From positions 2,728,001-2,792,000 of the forward strand of contig NC_063256.1 of assembly GCF_019578655.1 (NCBI RefSeq): a stretch of DNA of 64,000 nt, in the 5' to 3' direction. Position numbers and translations under genes: made by a program. The stretch is from Ricinus communis. Taxonomy: Eukaryota; Streptophyta; Magnoliopsida; Malpighiales; Euphorbiaceae. Positions 61,180 to 64,000 of this stretch are shown here, one piece after another; positions within the stretch are counted from its first letter, which is position 1, and every line of letters starts with the position of its first letter. Below the pieces are notes generated by a model that worked only from the letters and a program-made list of their open reading frames with translations, was not told where the DNA came from and made no database searches.

Positions 61180-62565
61180 ATGTTTCAGTCAAGCAACAAT
61201 GGCAATGTCGACCCCATCTACTATAATGACCAACAAGGTTACAACAGACCCTTTTTCAGTGACATCACTTCCAATTCCAAACATGACGAAGATCAATTTC
61301 CTTTCTCTTTCTTCCACTTGCCTAATACTCCATTTTCCCTTTGCTATGATCAATTAGAATTACAAGACCATGATTTTATTCTTCATCAAAGCCATGACCT
61401 TTTACCTCACCAGCAGCAACAACCCTTGAGAGATACTGCTGCTGATGCTGCTATTTCTACTACTACAACTACTGCTACTACTAACATGGCAAATTCCAAA
61501 AGAATCAACGATGCCGACAATGAGCTAACCAAAATCTGCAATAGAGAGTCCCACCATAGTACTACTTGTAACCAGCAGCATGTGTTTCCAAGAAAGAGAT
61601 CTTCCAAGAGAGATCGACATAGCAAGATTGACACAGCTCAGGGGCCAAGAGACCGGAGAATGAGATTGTCACTTAAAGTTGCTCGTGAATTCTTTGATCT
61701 GCAAGACAAGCTTTGCTTTGATAAAGCTAGCAAAACCGTTGAGTGGTTGCTCATACAGTCTAGACCAGCAATCAGGAAACTATTTAGTACTGGCCTTCCT
61801 AGTTACAGTTGTAGTGTAGGCGTCGCCAAGAGTGCATCTTCTACTTCGGAGTGTGAAGATGTGTCTGGAATTGATGAGGCTGCTGTTGCCAATATTGAAG
61901 GAAGCAAGAATTCTAAAGGTAAAAAGCCCTCATTATCATGTGTTAACAAAAAGAAAAGGCCTAAGGCATCACGTAAAACTGCATTCCACCCATTAGCAAA
62001 GGAATCGAGAGAGAAGGCGAGGGCGCGAGCAAGGCAAAGAACAGAAGAAAAGAAGCGGACTCGAAGAATCATCGATGTACCGAACCTATGTCAAGAAGCA
62101 AAAGACCAAGAATTGAACCAATTACGTACTTGGAGTCCTTTTGAAACTACAGGTGAAGAATCGGGTACTCAAAGTCACACCATGAATAACAATCCTTCCA
62201 TGGAGATGTTGGCTGAGATCGAAGAAGCACCGATCAGCTCTCATGTTCAGCAGCAAGACCAATTAGTTACAACAGAAGGCATGATTGATGATTCCTTGGT
62301 GATCATGGGGAAGTGGAGCCCATCTTTCATTATCAATCATCTCTTCAATACTAGCATACCGCAAGAAGTAAGTTACAATGACACAATTATTCCTGAATTT
62401 CATAATTATATATCTTAGTATCAATTATAGAGCATATACTGTTGAGACAAACTATTATATCCGTTTACAGGTGAAATACTCTTTTTTATATGGTTGCAGA
62501 CGAATCATCAAATCACAGATTTGCAATCTTTCTGCAAGTCATGGGAAGTGGCCTATAACAGTTAA
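61180..62565 (+). CDS. TCP transcription factor, CYC/TB1 class, BRC1/TCP18-like
   Basis: Class II TCP regulator; BRC1/TB1 genes repress axillary bud growth. Exon 1 is 61180-62367 and exon 2 is 62500-62565, joined in phase 0 (GAA|GTAAGT ... TTGCAG|ACG), giving 417 residues. The N-terminus MFQSSNNG resembles the MFPSSN start of BRC1 relatives. The basic helix-loop-helix TCP domain is at about 143-198 ([32 protein letters not shown]). The R domain, restricted to CYC/TB1 members, is at about 274-291 ([18 protein letters not shown]). The last exon encodes [10 protein letters not shown], like the HQFTDLQ motif of CYC1-clade proteins. Gln, Asp, Thr and Ala runs lie at about residues 75-110. Assignment to CYC1 rather than CYC3 is likely, not proven. 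Confidence 0.92.
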
Positions 62566-64000
62566 AGAGTCCTTACGCTCTAGCCACCTATCATGGCTCA
62601 GCTTCATGTCTCACACATCCATGCTATGTCAACTGGAAAAATGTTTGAAGAATACTATGTTTGGCTTTTCTTTTCTTTTTGGATTAAAATGTAAAATAGA
62701 TGCTTGATTATCTTCCTTTCTGCAATTTTCTAATGAAACTGTTTTTGTCAATGATTGTTGAGCAGTCTTTAATTAGTTAACTAACTATCTATTGGAGTCT
62801 TTCTTTCTTTTTCTTTATACATATCAACTTAGAGGATTAAATTAATCAAAGCCCAGAACAGACAGACACTAGAGGGCTAAGACTATCACAGATTTCTACT
62901 TTGCTTTCCTATTTAAGTATATGACTTGTCTTAAAGTCTATATGTTTATCATATAGCAATAGAAGTCCTATGGAGTCAATATGCATTATTCCACATAGCA
63001 TGCTACTATTTTCTGTACTTGATTTTTTTCTTTTAAATTTTTTTGTGAGTTGCTTATCTCCAGTTAGAAGACAGTTGTGCCAGTTCTTTATAGTGGAATC
63101 CGTTAATGAATTTATCTAAACCTATTTGACATAAAATTGAGTTTACATATAAGTACCAAGAGTCATGTTTTATTAGTTAGTTGACCATAGTGCTACAAAT
63201 TCAACACATGCATTTTATAGTAAAGGAATAGAAAGAATTCATATCTAGCAGAAGTTTTGAGGTATAACGATATAAATGGTTATCAAAATTAGTCATTCAA
63301 TTTTAGTTTTAGTTATTATTTAGTCATTTATTAATTAGGGATTGACACATAAAATTTCTTTCTCTTATTTATTTTTTTCCATTGACTATTTTTGCAATGC
63401 CTTAGTCTTTTATTTACAAATATAACTAAATTGAAATATAATTAAAATTAAATAATTGAAAAGAAGTAAATTGAAATAAAACTAAATATAAAATTTAGTG
63501 ACTATTCATGTAATTATTGCAGCTTTCGATTTGTTGGACTAATATGGCTGATGGTGTTTTGAGAATTCATCTATTTAGTGCATGTGTTTGAGAGAGTTCC
63601 TATTGTTTCGTAGTCATTGCAAGTAACCACAATCTTCAAGTGTGTGTTTTGTGAGGAATTTTGTTTGTTTGAGATATTTGTGAATAAGATATCATATATC
63701 ACATATCTATATATATATATATATATATAGATATACATAGTTTGCCGATGATATCTTCGTGAGGATCTTATTTACATAGATATCATCAGTAATATTTTTC
63801 TTAGAAACTTACTTTACAAATACCGCACAGAAGTGCAGAAATTTACTTATTGTTTTGTTCGGGTCTAAAATATGTATAGTCGATTACTATGGTGAAAATG
63901 GTGACTGAAGTTCCTATATATGGCCTTTTTGTGATCATACTGTTCTAGTTTCTGGGTTTCCTCATGATTATGATGTTTCCTGCTACCAATTGTCATGTTG
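62566..64000. other. Downstream of TCP gene, AT-rich
   Basis: Probable TCP 3' UTR and intergenic DNA. A TA tract at 63708-63729 is followed by a perfect 10-bp inverted repeat (63747-63756 and 63778-63787). No gene recognised to the window end. Confidence 0.6.
63747..63787. repeat. Inverted repeat, 10-bp arms
   Basis: GATGATATCT at 63747-63756 and its exact complement AGATATCATC at 63778-63787, with a 21-bp loop. Confidence 0.85.

Noticed and set aside
62368..62418. Colinear C-terminus of the TCP protein ending at 62418
   Set aside because: A GTAAGT donor at 62368 and an acceptor at 62499 give a phase-matched exon encoding a conserved family motif, so the colinear end is more likely retained intron.

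Overview
This is plant nuclear DNA: AT-rich, intron-containing genes with GT-AG introns, plant-specific gene families, a Ty1-copia retrotransposon and an endogenous plant pararetrovirus. The gene set and exon structures fit a eudicot, probably a rosid. The species cannot be read from the sequence.

Layout. 1-2519 (+): the last six coding exons of an HDA15-type class II histone deacetylase. 3312-4417 (-): a two-exon DIVARICATA/SRM1-type MYB, tail to tail with the deacetylase. 4418-7560: intergenic, with a decayed nuclear copy of the start of plastid 23S rRNA at 5658-5768. 7901-12972 (-): a complete DENN-domain protein (DENND6/At5g35560 type) with predicted introns in both UTRs. 13.5-15.98 kb: AT-rich intergenic DNA with a SINE-like element and tandem duplications. 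16031-27931 (+): a head-to-tail array of endogenous Caulimoviridae DNA, florendovirus-like, bounded on both sides by (TA)n tracts. It holds one full 8.08-kb genome equivalent (copy 2), a 5' copy with a 5.16-kb internal deletion, and a short third copy. 28770-37159 (-): a complete 14-exon multi-pass membrane protein with a C-terminal RING finger. 41376-49209 (-): a complete 13-exon MSH2 mismatch-repair gene. 52832-57802 (+): a full-length Ty1-copia element with 286-bp LTRs and a 5-bp target duplication; its single reading frame is closed only by eight in-frame stops. 61180-62565 (+): a complete two-exon CYC/TB1-class TCP transcription factor, most like BRC1/TCP18.

The host genes are unrelated single-copy loci and show no sign of working as a unit. 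They serve chromatin (HDA15), transcription (MYB, TCP), membrane traffic (DENN), membrane-bound ubiquitin ligation (RING protein) and DNA repair (MSH2). All exon coordinates were derived by reading splice sites and checking that phases join and that total lengths divide by three.

The most unusual part is the pararetrovirus locus: concatemeric structure, TA-tract boundaries, a promoter duplication, an internal deletion in one copy, an unrecognised second ORF after pol, and strong sense-strand enrichment of the pentamer CAAAG in all reading frames and in noncoding leader sequence. No CRISPR array, tRNA or rRNA gene (other than the plastid-derived fragment) was recognised.
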